Part shown: one piece after another, positions 50,298 to 59,399 of the stretch | How the letters are laid out: each line of letters begins with the position of its first letter | Position numbering within the stretch: the stretch's first letter is position 1 | NCBI GenBank assembly: GCA_046331095.1 | Contig: JAXLRM010000003.1 | Location: forward strand, 496,001-560,000 | Length of the DNA: 64,000 nt | From: JAIBAC01 sp046331095 | GTDB lineage: Bacteria > Actinomycetota > Acidimicrobiia > UBA2766 | Direction: 5' to 3' | Position numbers and translations under genes: made by a program | Notes under the pieces: model-generated | Database searches by the model: none | Told to the model about the DNA's origin: nothing | The model's input: the letters and a program-made list of their open reading frames with translations, nothing else

Positions 50298-51811
50298 GTC
50301 GAGGACCCGGTGGCGGCGTGAAGACGTTCGGCCGCCTCTATCGCGACGAGCACTGCCCGTGCCTTGTTGCAGGTCTCTTCGTACTCGTGCGCGGGCACGC
50401 TGTCGGCGACGATGCCGGCCCCGGCCTGCACGTAGGCGACGCCGTCGCGCACCACCGCCGTGCGCAGTGTCAACGCCGTGTCGAGGTTCCCCGAGTAGTC
50501 GACGTAGCCGACGACGCCGGCGTAGGGACCACGCCGGGTCGGTTCGAGCTCGTCGATGATCTGCATCGCGCGGACCTTGGGCGCGCCCGACACCGTGCCG
50601 GCAGGGAAGGTCGCGCGGAGCACGTCCATCGGTCCGGTCCCGGCCCGCGCCGAGGACGTCACCGTCGAGCAGAGGTGCATGACGTGGCTGAAGTTCTCGA
50701 CCTGCATGAACTCGCCGACGCGCACCGTGCCGTATCGACCGAAGCGCCCGAGGTCGTTGCGGGCGAGGTCGACGAGCATCACGTGCTCGGCACGCTCCTT
50801 CTCGTCGCCGAGGAGGTCACGGCCGAGTGCGGCGTCCTCGGATTCGTCGGCACCGCGCCAGCGCGTGCCCGCGATCGGGCGGGTGAGCGCCTCGCCGTCG
50901 CGGTAGCGCACTAGCTCCTCGGGCGACGCGCACACGACGGTCACGTCGGGGTGCTCGAGGAACGTCATGTACGGCGACGGGTTCACGATCCGCAAGGCGC
51001 GGTGTACGTCGAAGGGGTCCGACGCGAGCGGGCGGCTGAACCGCTGGCTCAGCACCACCTGGAAGCAATCGCCGGCGAGTATGTACTCCTGGCCTGCCCG
51101 CACCATGTCCATGTACCGCTCGGGCGTCATGTTCGACGCGGGCACGTCGACGTGGGTGGGTACGTCCGGCACGGGGGGGCGCTCGGCGAACGGCGCGCCG
51201 AGGTCGTCGCGAACCGCGTCGAGGGCGTCGCAGGCGCGGTCGTAGAGCTCGTCCGAATCGGTACCGGCGCCGGTGTAGACGTTGCGCAGGACAACGAGGC
51301 GCTGGCGGAAGTGGTCGAACGCCACGAGCGTGCCGGTTGCGACGAGCAGCATCTCGGGCACCCCGAGCGGGTCGGGGTTGGTGATCGGCACCGTCGGCTC
51401 CACGAAGCGGATCGTGTCGTAGCCCCAGTAGCCAACGAGGCCCGCGTGCAACGGTGGGAGGCCGGCGAGCACGGGGGTGCTCGCGTGGCGTAGGAGCATC
51501 GTGACGGCCGTGAAGGGGTCCGCAGCGCCTGCGAGGTCGACAGGACAGCGTCCCTCCACCGTGACGGTGCCCGCGTCGCAGCGGATCACGAACTCGGGGT
51601 CGCGACCGAGGAACGACCAGCGACCCCAGCTCTCGCCGTGCACGACCGATTCGAGCAGGAACCCGACCCCACCGGGGCGTCGCAACTTGAGGAACGCCGA
51701 CACGGGCGTCTCGCAGTCGCCGAGCACCTCGCACCAGACCGGCACCACGGTGTGCTCGCGTGCCAGTGCCCGGAAGGTCTCCCTGTCGGGACGGACCGCG
51801 TCGACCGTCAT
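50294..51811 (-). CDS. trpE: Anthranilate synthase component I
   Basis: 505 residues. Converts chorismate to anthranilate, the first step of tryptophan synthesis. Visible blocks: LLESVVHGESWGRWSFLG (near the Trp-feedback site), PSPYMTFLEHPD, the chorismate-site RPIAGTRWRGADESED, LVDLARNDLGR, FPAGTVSGAPKVRAM and VQAGAGIVADSVP. This is a full-length TrpE; trpG is not in the window. Its stop overlaps ygfZ by 4 nt and its start overlaps the hisI stop by 4 nt, so the three are one operon. The start ATG at 51811 (MTVDAVRPDRE) is chosen over a longer frame. Confidence 0.96.
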   Translation of the reverse strand: MTVDAVRPDRETFRALAREHTVVPVWCEVLGDCETPVSAFLKLRRPGGVGFLLESVVHGESWGRWSFLGRDPEFVIRCDAGTVTVEGRCPVDLAGAADPFTAVTMLLRHASTPVLAGLPPLHAGLVGYWGYDTIRFVEPTVPITNPDPLGVPEMLLVATGTLVAFDHFRQRLVVLRNVYTGAGTDSDELYDRACDALDAVRDDLGAPFAERPPVPDVPTHVDVPASNMTPERYMDMVRAGQEYILAGDCFQVVLSQRFSRPLASDPFDVHRALRIVNPSPYMTFLEHPDVTVVCASPEELVRYRDGEALTRPIAGTRWRGADESEDAALGRDLLGDEKERAEHVMLVDLARNDLGRFGRYGTVRVGEFMQVENFSHVMHLCSTVTSSARAGTGPMDVLRATFPAGTVSGAPKVRAMQIIDELEPTRRGPYAGVVGYVDYSGNLDTALTLRTAVVRDGVAYVQAGAGIVADSVPAHEYEETCNKARAVLVAIEAAERLHAATGSST

Positions 51812-52212
51812 CGTGCGTTCGCGTGCGGCGGCCGTGACGCCGGTTGGTCGAGGCCGCCACCGAAACTGCGGTAGAAGCACGAACGCTCACCGGTGTGACA
51901 CGCGACCGCGTCACCTCGGGGCTCGACGAGCACGAGCAGGCAGTCGGCGTCGCAGTCGTAGCGCACGTCGACGACCGCCAGCGCGTTCCCGGAGGTCTCG
52001 CCCTTGGTCCACAGCTCCTGGCGGCTGCGCGACCAGAACGTGGCGAGGCCCTTCTCGAGGGTGAGCGCGAGGCTCTCGGGGCTCATGTACGCCACCATCA
52101 GGACGTCGTGTTCGTGCGCGTCCTGGACGACGGCGGGTACGAGACCGGCGTCGTCGTAGCGGACCTGGGCGAGCTCGTCCGGTGTGGCAGCGGGTGTGGC
52201 GGCTGTGGTCAT
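51808..52212 (-). CDS. hisI: Phosphoribosyl-AMP cyclohydrolase
   Basis: 134 residues, normal for the HisI family, the third step of histidine synthesis. The metal-binding and active-site motifs are VLMVAYMSPESL, FWSRSRQELWTKGETSGN, and the zinc ligands in DCDADCLLVLV and HTGERSCFYRS. The ATG at 52212 lies 7 nt after a TAACAT -10 element, so the mRNA is probably leaderless. The stop overlaps trpE. The other his genes in the window (hisF, hisA, hisH) are 9.6 kb away in the same direction, separated by glycosyltransferase genes. Confidence 0.96.
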   Translation of the reverse strand: MTTAATPAATPDELAQVRYDDAGLVPAVVQDAHEHDVLMVAYMSPESLALTLEKGLATFWSRSRQELWTKGETSGNALAVVDVRYDCDADCLLVLVEPRGDAVACHTGERSCFYRSFGGGLDQPASRPPHANAR

Positions 52213-52219
52213 CCGCGGG

Positions 52220-52225
52220 ATGTTA
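52220..52225 (-). promoter_or_regulatory. Probable leaderless -10 element of hisI
   Basis: On the minus strand TAACAT ends 7 nt before the hisI ATG, the spacing expected when transcription starts at the start codon. No ribosome site is present. The surrounding 13-mer CGTAACATCCCGC is repeated exactly before the membrane glycosyltransferase start at 53449. Confidence 0.6.
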
Positions 52226-52270
52226 CGAACCACACTCCCCCGCCCCCAAGGACTTTCGTGCGTCGCGCCC

Positions 52271-53449
52271 TCACGGCACCCAGTGACTCGCGAAGATCTG
52301 CACCGCCGTGAGGCCGAGACCGGCAGCGGACACCGACAGCAGGACGGTCCCGGCCGCGGGGCGCCATCGAGCGAGGGTGAGTCCGATCGCGACGGCGACC
52401 ACGAACGAGGTCGCCGTGTAGCGCCCGAGCCCGACGGTCCCCAACAGCATCGACGGGAGCACCAACAACGCCCACGACAGCGTCCACGCGCCCGGCAGGT
52501 CGCGGATGCGGGCGACCACGAACGCAGCACCGGCGAGAACGAGGACGAGGTCCATCCACTGGCCCGCGCGGGTGCCGGTGACGAAGCCGACGGCGGTGTC
52601 GACGATCGTCACCTCGTGCCATTGGGACTTCGCTGTGACGAAGACCAGGGGGTCGCCGGCCGCGACCCACAAGTAGACGAGCCATGCGGCGAAGACGGCG
52701 AACGCGGGGCCGGCGACGACGAGCGCACGTAGCACGCGTCGGGCCGGCGCCGCCTCACTGCCTTCGCGCGCGCGTTCCTCCGCCCTGGCACGACCGAAGC
52801 CCAGCGTCCACACCGCGAGCGCCACCGCGACCACGATCGCATTCGGTCGCATCAGTGCCGCGACTGCCGCCAGCAGCGAGGCCCAGAGGTCACGCAGACG
52901 CCGCGACGGCCGCGACTCCACGGCGACGAAGGCCCACACCGACGCTGCCAGCAGGATCGACTCCGGGTACATCATCGAGAATGCCACCGAGCCCGGGAAC
53001 AACGCGAGGGCCCAGACCGCGAGCTGCGCCGCCCGCCGCGAGTAGCGCCGCCTCACCAGGACGTGGACGCCGCCCAGGGCGAGCAGGAGGCACAGGTTGG
53101 AGACGATGACCGCCGTGAGGCCCTTGGGCACGCCTGCGGCCGCGCCTGCCCACAGCAAGGCCGGCAGGCCGGGGAAGTACGGGTACGCGGTCTTGACGAC
53201 GTCGGTGTCGACGTCGGCCTCGTCGACGCGCTCGGTGTAGCCGTAGCCGTGGTCGGCGATGTGGGCGTACCAGCCGCCGTCCCAACCCTGGAGCTGACCC
53301 GCACCGAGCTGGTGGTTCAGGCCGGCACTCACGAACACCAGCGCGACCGCCACGATCAGGCGGCTCACGACGAAGGCGGCGACGACGTGGCCCAGCGCGG
53401 ACCGCGCTTCCGGGGGCGCGTCCGCTGGGGTCTCCGGAGGGGCTTGCAC
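52271..53449 (-). CDS. PIG-V-like membrane mannosyltransferase
   Basis: 392-residue membrane protein with about ten helices. It resembles GPI-mannosyltransferase II (PIG-V) like bacterial proteins and the wider GT-C fold: the first external loop carries GWDGGWYAHIADHGYGY, where the Asp is the expected catalytic residue, and AYPYFPGLPALL and PESILLAASVWAF follow. It would use a lipid-linked sugar outside the membrane. Acceptor unknown. Two paralogues lie at 59542 and 60633. The GTG at 53449 has a TAACAT -10 ending 7 nt upstream. The helicase gene starts only 22 bp away in the other direction. Confidence 0.88.
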   Translation of the reverse strand: MQAPPETPADAPPEARSALGHVVAAFVVSRLIVAVALVFVSAGLNHQLGAGQLQGWDGGWYAHIADHGYGYTERVDEADVDTDVVKTAYPYFPGLPALLWAGAAAGVPKGLTAVIVSNLCLLLALGGVHVLVRRRYSRRAAQLAVWALALFPGSVAFSMMYPESILLAASVWAFVAVESRPSRRLRDLWASLLAAVAALMRPNAIVVAVALAVWTLGFGRARAEERAREGSEAAPARRVLRALVVAGPAFAVFAAWLVYLWVAAGDPLVFVTAKSQWHEVTIVDTAVGFVTGTRAGQWMDLVLVLAGAAFVVARIRDLPGAWTLSWALLVLPSMLLGTVGLGRYTATSFVVAVAIGLTLARWRPAAGTVLLSVSAAGLGLTAVQIFASHWVP

Positions 53450-53451
53450 CA

Positions 53452-53464
53452 GCGGGATGTTACG
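53452..53464 (-). promoter_or_regulatory. Probable leaderless promoter core, glycosyltransferase gene
   Basis: The minus-strand 13-mer CGTAACATCCCGC equals that upstream of hisI (52215-52227), with the same 7-nt distance from TAACAT to the start codon, here GTG at 53449. On the plus strand TACGGT lies 5 nt before the helicase ATG at 53472, so both transcripts may begin in this 22-bp gap. Confidence 0.58.
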
Positions 53465-53471
53465 GTGGTAG

Positions 53472-55532
53472 ATGCTTCAGCCCGTGGCCGACGCGTTGGG
53501 GGCGATGGCGGCCGCGCTCTGCGCCGAGATCGAGGCGGTGCGCGCACGCGGCGACGTACGCAGCATCCGTTTCCGGAGCGGCGTGCGCGAGCGCACGGTC
53601 GCCGGCTCCCACCACTACCGCCTCTTCCTGCCCCGCGCCCCGGGGCGCATCGACGCCGTGACCGTGTCGCTCGTGGTCGGCGGGGCCGCGGCCACCGCCG
53701 AGCTCCTCGACGTCGACGAGCGCGAGGTGCTCGTCGCGACGGGACGCAACCTCGGTGACGCCGTCGGCGGCGGAACGATCGACGTCGACCCGTCAGCGGT
53801 ACTCGAGGCGACGCTGTCACGCCTGGAAGAGGTCCTCGACGAGGAGCGCGACCTCGATCACGGTGCCGTCCTCGACGTGCTCGGCCTCTCGGTCACCGAA
53901 CCGGCGCAACCACGTGCCCGTCCTGCCCCCGGCGACGACATCGGTCTCGACCTCGACCCGTACCAGATGGATGCCGTCGCGGCGGCGGCCGCGGGACCGT
54001 GCACGTTCGTGTGGGGCCCCCCGGGCACCGGCAAGACACGCACGCTGGGACGGCTGGCAGCGCAGCTCGTCGCCGACGGGTGCTCGGTGCTGCTCGTCGC
54101 GCATGCCCACGTCGCCGTCGATGCCGCGGTCCTCGCTGCCCTCGCCGGCGGCTGCACCAGGGTCGTGCGCGTCGGCCCACCCCAGCTTGCGGAGGTGCCC
54201 GCGCGCGTCGTCGCCGATCACCCCCTCGAACCCGGGACACCGGGCCTCGTCGCGGCGACCCTGTCCAAGGTCGTCGTCTCGGGCGAGCTCTGCGACGGCG
54301 CGTACGACCACGTCCTCGTCGACGAAGCGTCGATGGCCCAGCTCCCCCAGGTGGTCCTCGCCGCGGGGCTGGCCCCACGACTGGCGGTCTTCGGTGACGT
54401 GCGCCAGCTCCCACCGGTGGTGACCTCCGGCGACAGCGCCGTGTCCGACTGGCTCGGACGTGACGTGTTCACGACGTCGGGGGTCGCGTCGGCGATCGAG
54501 TCCGGCCGCCCCGACCTGCGCCTGCATCTCCTGCGCCGCCAGTACCGGGCGCATCCCGCGATCGCCGCGGTGACGAACCGGTTCGCCTACGGCGGCCGCC
54601 TCGAGTCCGCCTCCGCGACCGCGGCGAACGTCGCTCTTGCCGGTGCAGACCCGGCTCCGGGCGCCCCGGTGGTGCTGTGGGACACGTCGTCGCTCGCGCC
54701 GGTCGCGGTGCGCCCGGGGCGGTCGCGTCTGGACGTCGTGGCGGCGCTCGTCGTCGGGACCGGCGCCGCAGCCGCGGTGGGTGCTGCGCCGGCGCTGACC
54801 GGTGGAGAGCGCTTGGTGGGGGTCGCGACCCCCTACGTCGAGCAGATGCGGCTGCTGCGCGCCCTGCTCGACGACCTCGGGCGCGCCGACGACGTCGTCG
54901 TGCAGACCGTGCACCGCTTCCAGGGCGGCGAGCGCGAGATGATGATCGTCGACCTCTGCGACGGGGCGCCGCTGCAACCACCGCCGTTCCTGCGGGGCGA
55001 CGAGGGTCTGCGCCTGTTGAACGTGGCGATGAGCCGCGCCCGGTCCAAGCTCGTGCTCGTGGGTGACCGGCGCTGGCTGTCGCGAGGTGTCACGGGGCAG
55101 GCCCTGGATGCGGTGGCGGACTGCGGTGAGGTCGTCGTCGCCGCCGGTGCAGCCGGGCTCGAGTGGCTCGGCGTCGACGCTTTCCTCGAACGGGTGGCCA
55201 CCGACGTGGGCGCGGCGCGTGACCGTGTGCTCGTGCGCGCCCCGCACCTGCAGCGCACACCGCTGACGGACGCCCTCCTCCTCGCCGGAAAGCTGTGCGA
55301 CTCGGTGAGAGTGCGCACGGGCTCACGTGTCGACGCCGGCCTCGTGGACGATCTCGAGGCGGCAGGCGTCGAGGTCGAGGTGGGCCGCACCGACGACCGC
55401 CTCGTGGTCGCCGACACCGTCGTCTACGCCGGCAACACCACGTCTCCCGCGGCACGCACGGGTCTTGCCCTCGCACGCATCGACGCCGCCCAGATGGCAC
55501 GTCGACTCGCCACCGTTCTCGGCCCGCCTTGA
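53472..55532 (+). CDS. Superfamily 1 helicase (UPF1/DNA2-like) with PLD-like tail
   Basis: 686 residues. After an N-terminal domain of about 150 residues with a beta-barrel feel, the helicase motifs appear: Q-motif-like DPYQMDAVAAA, Walker A GPPGTGKTRTLGRLA (near 180), motif II VDEASMAQLPQV, motif III GDVRQLPPV, motif IV LRRQYRAHPAI, motif V VHRFQGGEREMMIVD, motif VI LNVAMSRARSKLVLVGD. The tail (about 560-686) resembles a degenerate PLD-type domain without the HxK motif. Such proteins unwind DNA or RNA; the pathway is unknown. The ATG at 53472 is only 22 bp from the divergent gene. Confidence 0.93.
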   Translation: MLQPVADALGAMAAALCAEIEAVRARGDVRSIRFRSGVRERTVAGSHHYRLFLPRAPGRIDAVTVSLVVGGAAATAELLDVDEREVLVATGRNLGDAVGGGTIDVDPSAVLEATLSRLEEVLDEERDLDHGAVLDVLGLSVTEPAQPRARPAPGDDIGLDLDPYQMDAVAAAAAGPCTFVWGPPGTGKTRTLGRLAAQLVADGCSVLLVAHAHVAVDAAVLAALAGGCTRVVRVGPPQLAEVPARVVADHPLEPGTPGLVAATLSKVVVSGELCDGAYDHVLVDEASMAQLPQVVLAAGLAPRLAVFGDVRQLPPVVTSGDSAVSDWLGRDVFTTSGVASAIESGRPDLRLHLLRRQYRAHPAIAAVTNRFAYGGRLESASATAANVALAGADPAPGAPVVLWDTSSLAPVAVRPGRSRLDVVAALVVGTGAAAAVGAAPALTGGERLVGVATPYVEQMRLLRALLDDLGRADDVVVQTVHRFQGGEREMMIVDLCDGAPLQPPPFLRGDEGLRLLNVAMSRARSKLVLVGDRRWLSRGVTGQALDAVADCGEVVVAAGAAGLEWLGVDAFLERVATDVGAARDRVLVRAPHLQRTPLTDALLLAGKLCDSVRVRTGSRVDAGLVDDLEAAGVEVEVGRTDDRLVVADTVVYAGNTTSPAARTGLALARIDAAQMARRLATVLGPP

Positions 55533-55591
55533 CCCCGAACCCCACGTCACCTCCGAACCCGACGTGCGCGCGTGGTGGGTAGCTTGCGGAG

Positions 55592-56563
55592 ATGGCCGAC
55601 GTGAACGCGATGATCGAGGCCGAGGACGTCGCGGGGCTCATGTTCGAAGTCGACGTGCTGTGCGGCGACAGGGACTGGGACAGCCTCGGGTACCTCGCGC
55701 AGCGGTGCCGCGACGCGCTCGAGCGCGGGCGCCAACTGTGGCCGATCGCGAGCCACGTCGACTATCGCCTCGCGTTGGAGGCCCCGGCCGAGCATGCGGC
55801 CGCAGTGCTGGAGCGGTCCGCGCGCTTCACGCTGGGCCCACTCACCGAGGTGGTGGCGTCGACGCACACGTGGGCCGAGCTCGCGCCGTCCCTGCCAGGC
55901 AGCCACGTCGCAGCGGTGGTCGCCCAGGAGCGGATCCTGCGCGGTGAGGATCTCCGTGGGGAGCCGGTGGCAGCACCCGCCGTGTTCGAACTGCCGATGA
56001 CCCTCGCCGCAGGCGAGACCGGGCACCGGCTGCCCGAGTACCGGCCCCACGACGCCGACTTCCCCGACCCCACCGAACCCCTGGCTGCCGTCGTCGTGTC
56101 AGCACAGGAGGCAGCGCCGGCCACCCCGAGGCAGCCCACGGTTGCCGCGATCAGGGACCTCTTCGAGGCGTGGACGGCGGACTCCGACGGCACCTGCAGT
56201 GTGGCGGCGGCAGCGGGTCCGCCGGAGTCGGCGGTCGCCGCGACGGGAGCACTCGTCGCCTCCGAGGACCTGAGACTCGCACAGATCTCGCCGGGCGCAG
56301 CCCTGGTCCTGCTCACGTGGGCCGGCACATCCGGCGGCTCGCACGGCCGCCGCCGCGGTGGCGCGACCGGCAGGTTCCTGGCCTGGTGGGCGGCAGCAGC
56401 CCTCGCACACGAGGAGTGGCCTCTGCCGGGCGTCGAGGTCCTCGACCGCGTCTCGTGGTGGTGGTGGGAACCGCTCCCCCGCCCTTCCGGGTTCACCAGC
56501 GGCATCGCCGTCTCCGACTCCGCCGCCTCCACCTCGACCGCCCTGTGGGCGACGTGCCGGTAG
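55592..56563 (+). CDS. Protein of unknown function, actinobacterial type
   Basis: 323 residues, acidic, without signal peptide or membrane helix. The N-terminal half is helical (DVLCGDRDWDSLGYLAQRCRDALERGR). A central Pro/Asp/Glu-rich linker (about 145-190) leads to a C-terminal region with TWAGTSGGSHGRRRGGATGRF and a Trp-rich WWWWEP segment near 295, unusual in composition. I do not recognise a family. The ATG at 55592 follows the helicase stop by 59 nt, so the genes may be cotranscribed, and it is convergent with the GT2 gene. No function is proposed. Confidence 0.7.
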   Translation: MADVNAMIEAEDVAGLMFEVDVLCGDRDWDSLGYLAQRCRDALERGRQLWPIASHVDYRLALEAPAEHAAAVLERSARFTLGPLTEVVASTHTWAELAPSLPGSHVAAVVAQERILRGEDLRGEPVAAPAVFELPMTLAAGETGHRLPEYRPHDADFPDPTEPLAAVVVSAQEAAPATPRQPTVAAIRDLFEAWTADSDGTCSVAAAAGPPESAVAATGALVASEDLRLAQISPGAALVLLTWAGTSGGSHGRRRGGATGRFLAWWAAAALAHEEWPLPGVEVLDRVSWWWWEPLPRPSGFTSGIAVSDSAASTSTALWATCR

Positions 56564-56571
56564 GGGTGAGA

Positions 56572-57288
56572 TCAGTCGCGGTGGAGGACCACGACCCGCC
56601 ACCACAAGGTGAGGACGTCCAGGAGGGACTTCGAGATCCGGCGCACCTGGAAGAACTGGCTCACGCCGTGCTCACGGGGATAGTGGTGCACGGGTACCTC
56701 GGCGAAGACGGCGCCGGCGTCGCGGAACTTGCGCATCATCTCGACGCAGATGACCCCCGACGAGTGGCGCAGCTCCACCTTGTCGAGCAGGGAGCGCCGG
56801 ATGAGACGGAAGTCGCAGTCCGTGTCGCGCACCTTCAGCCGGAACAGCGCCCGCATCGCGTGGTGGTAGAGGCGACCGATCACCTTGCGGTACCACTTGT
56901 CACCGCGGACGAGCTTCCACCCCTGCACGACGTCGGTCTCGGCGGTGGCACGGTCGACGAGGACCTCGACCTCGGACGGGTCGTACTGGCCGTCGCCGTC
57001 GGTGTAGAAGACCCACTCCTTGGTCGCGGCGGCGAAACCCGAGCGCAGTGCGGCACCGTAACCGCGGTTGACCTCGTGGCGGACGAGGCGGAAGCGTGGG
57101 TTCTCGCGCTCGACCTGGCGCAGCACCTCGACGGAGTCGTCGGCGGAGCCGTCGTCGACGACTATCACCTCGTAGTCGACGCCGAGGCGATCGAGCGCTG
57201 CCGACACGGACTTGACGAGGCCCGCGATCGTGGGGGCGTCGTTGTAGCACGGAAAGAACGCGGAGACCTCCGTCACGACAGAGCTCAT
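56572..57288 (-). CDS. Family 2 glycosyltransferase (DPM/GtrB-like)
   Basis: 238 residues without membrane helices. The opening SAFFPCYNDAPTIAGLVKSV, the nucleotide-binding VVDDGSADDSVEVL, and the catalytic DxD-like YTDGDGQYDPSE (near 98) define a GT-A inverting transferase related to dolichol-phosphate or undecaprenyl-phosphate sugar synthases. It probably charges a polyprenyl phosphate with a sugar, which the membrane GT-C enzymes in this region could then use; that link is inference. Its start overlaps the aminotransferase stop by 4 nt, so it is third in the epimerase-aminotransferase-transferase operon. Confidence 0.92.
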   Translation of the reverse strand: MSSVVTEVSAFFPCYNDAPTIAGLVKSVSAALDRLGVDYEVIVVDDGSADDSVEVLRQVERENPRFRLVRHEVNRGYGAALRSGFAAATKEWVFYTDGDGQYDPSEVEVLVDRATAETDVVQGWKLVRGDKWYRKVIGRLYHHAMRALFRLKVRDTDCDFRLIRRSLLDKVELRHSSGVICVEMMRKFRDAGAVFAEVPVHHYPREHGVSQFFQVRRISKSLLDVLTLWWRVVVLHRD

Positions 57289-58322
57289 GTCAGTGCCTCA
57301 CAGACCACGTCGACCTCCTCTTCGGTCATCTCGGGAAAGCACGGGACCGACACGCACTGCGCCGCCCACGCCTCGGCCCGGGGGCACGGCCGCCGCTTCA
57401 AGTGCGCGTAACCCGGCTGCTGGGTCAGCGCGAGCGGGTAGTGAACTCCTGTGGCGAAGGGCCGCGCGGCACGCCAGCGGTCACGGTCGGCCACGCGCGC
57501 CACGCAGAGGTGGTGGACGTGACGCGGATGGTCACGCTGCCACACGAGCTCGGGTGCCGCGCAGCGGTAGCGTTGCGCGATCTCGCGCCTGCGCTCGTTG
57601 TCCCTGTCGAGGTGGCCGAGACCGATGCGCAGCGCTGCGGCCTCGACCTCGCTCATGCGTGAGTTCGTCGCGACGACCTCGTGCACGTACTGGTCGTGCA
57701 TGCCGTGATGGCGCAGGAGCCGCACGCGCGCCGCGAGCTCGGCGTCGTCGGTCACGACTGCTCCGCCGTCGCCGATGCCGCCGAGGTTCTTGGTGGGGTA
57801 GAAGCTGTAACAGGCCGCGGTGCTGCCGCCGCGGGCGGGGGCCGCGGCACCGTGCGCCTGGGCCGCGTCCTCCACGACGGTGAGTCCGAGCGCGGCAAGC
57901 TCCTCCACCGGTGCGGGACGCCCGTACAGGTGGACGGGTACTACCGCGCGGGTCCGTGCGGTCACGGCCGCCTCGACCTCGGCGGGGTCGATCGCGGCGG
58001 TCGCGGCGTCGACGTCGACGGGAACGGGAACGGCCCCGGCGGCGAGGACCGCGGCTGCAGTCGGCACTGCCGTGAAGGCGGGGACGATCACCTCGTCGCC
58101 GCCGCCGATGCCCAGCGCGGACAGCGCGAGGCGCAGCGCGTCCGTGCCCGACGCCACCCCCACGGCAGCTGCGCGAGCACACCATGCCGCAAACTGCGCT
58201 TCGAACGTGTCGAGCTCGGGACCGAGGAGGAGCTGGCCCGACGCGAGCACTCGTGCCACGGCGTCACCGAGTTCGGGTTGCATCCCGGCGGTGCGCCTCG
58301 CCAGGTCGACTAGAGGTACCAA
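57285..58322 (-). CDS. DegT/DnrJ/EryC1 sugar aminotransferase
   Basis: 345 residues. PLP-dependent enzyme of the sugar-aminotransferase group. Visible motifs: ARASGTDALRLALSALGIG-type substrate loop, EDAAQAHGA (Asp holding the PLP ring), and the Schiff-base Lys in FYPTKNLGGIGDGGAVVT near residue 178, then LLRHHGM. It would transfer an amino group from glutamate to a keto-sugar nucleotide. It overlaps the epimerase gene by 13 nt and the GT2 gene by 4 nt, so the three are tightly coupled and probably make and use one amino or deoxy sugar. Confidence 0.94.
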   Translation of the reverse strand: MVPLVDLARRTAGMQPELGDAVARVLASGQLLLGPELDTFEAQFAAWCARAAAVGVASGTDALRLALSALGIGGGDEVIVPAFTAVPTAAAVLAAGAVPVPVDVDAATAAIDPAEVEAAVTARTRAVVPVHLYGRPAPVEELAALGLTVVEDAAQAHGAAAPARGGSTAACYSFYPTKNLGGIGDGGAVVTDDAELAARVRLLRHHGMHDQYVHEVVATNSRMSEVEAAALRIGLGHLDRDNERRREIAQRYRCAAPELVWQRDHPRHVHHLCVARVADRDRWRAARPFATGVHYPLALTQQPGYAHLKRRPCPRAEAWAAQCVSVPCFPEMTEEEVDVVCEALT

Positions 58323-59311
58323 GAGCGATGCTCGCGGTAGTACGCGACCGTGGATTCGATCCCGGTCACGAAGTCGATTGCGGGCTCCCAGCCGAGCAGC
58401 TTGTGCGCCTTGGTGAAGTCGCCCTGGTAGTTGCCGATGTCGATCGCTGCTCGGTCGGCGGGCCAGGGCACGTAGTCGACGCGGCCGGACCCCGCCGCGT
58501 CGACGATCGCGTGCGCGACGTCGGCGAGGGTGAGCGACTCGGTGTGGCCCAGGTTGACGACCTCGCCGCTGGTCGCCGGGGTCACAGCGGCGAGCAGGAT
58601 CGCGTCGACGACGTCGTCGACGTGGACCATGTCGCGCTCCATCGAGCCGTCGCCGTAGAGGGTGATCACGTCGTCCGTGATCGCCCGGCGCACGAACGAG
58701 GCCACGAAGCCCTGACGGTCGTCACGCAGGCGCATGCGTGGTCCGTAGGTGTTGGTGAGACGCAGCGAACACGCGTGCATCCCGTGCACCCGCGCGTAGA
58801 GGAGGTGGAACTGCTCTCCGGCGAACTTGTCGACCCCGTTGACGTCGACGGGCTGCACGGGGTGGTCCTCGTCGACGGGGAAGTACTTGGGGCGTCCGTA
58901 GATCTGACGCGTCGAGGTGTACACGACCGGGGCAGCCGCGTTGGTGGCGCGCAGGAGCTCGAGCAGTGCGAGGTGGCTGCGTGCGTTGAGCTCGAGGTCG
59001 CCGAGGGGATCCTCCATGGAGTCGAGGTGGCTGACCTGGCCGGCGATGTTGAACACGTAGTCGGCGCCCGACACCGCTTCGCCGACGGCGTCCACGTCGG
59101 CGATGCTCGCCTCGATCACCCGCACGGGGCGCGCCGCGCCGTCGAGGTTGTGAGGGTTGGCACCGTGGGTCGGCACCATCGCGTCGACCACCGTGACGTC
59201 GGCCCCGGCCTCTGCGAGGCGGTGCGCCACGTTGGCGCCTATGAAGCCGAGGCCCCCGGTTACGAGGCAGTTCGCCCCGGCATAGGGGGCGGCGCTTTCG
59301 CGTCCAGACAC
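58310..59311 (-). CDS. NAD-dependent sugar epimerase/dehydratase, Tyr replaced
   Basis: 333 residues. Extended SDR with GGLGFIGANVAHRLAEAG at the nucleotide site, VDAMVP after strand 2, and VYTSTRQIYGRPKYFP at the Ser/Thr site. The usual Tyr-x-x-x-Lys reads NGVDK: the Lys is present but the Tyr position holds Asn. I recall a subgroup of epimerases with PVDVNGINK-like sequences, so this may be a natural variant rather than a broken enzyme. The GTG at 59311 begins before MSGRESAAPYAG. It leads the operon with the aminotransferase and GT2. Substrate is probably a UDP- or GDP-sugar. Confidence 0.9.
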   Translation of the reverse strand: MSGRESAAPYAGANCLVTGGLGFIGANVAHRLAEAGADVTVVDAMVPTHGANPHNLDGAARPVRVIEASIADVDAVGEAVSGADYVFNIAGQVSHLDSMEDPLGDLELNARSHLALLELLRATNAAAPVVYTSTRQIYGRPKYFPVDEDHPVQPVDVNGVDKFAGEQFHLLYARVHGMHACSLRLTNTYGPRMRLRDDRQGFVASFVRRAITDDVITLYGDGSMERDMVHVDDVVDAILLAAVTPATSGEVVNLGHTESLTLADVAHAIVDAAGSGRVDYVPWPADRAAIDIGNYQGDFTKAHKLLGWEPAIDFVTGIESTVAYYREHRSWYL

Positions 59312-59399
59312 GACCAGGACCTCCGGTTGGGCGGAGCACGCGCCGGTTGGGTGCCAGCGTAGTCAGTGGTGCTCGGGAAGCCGCGCCACGCCGGACCCG

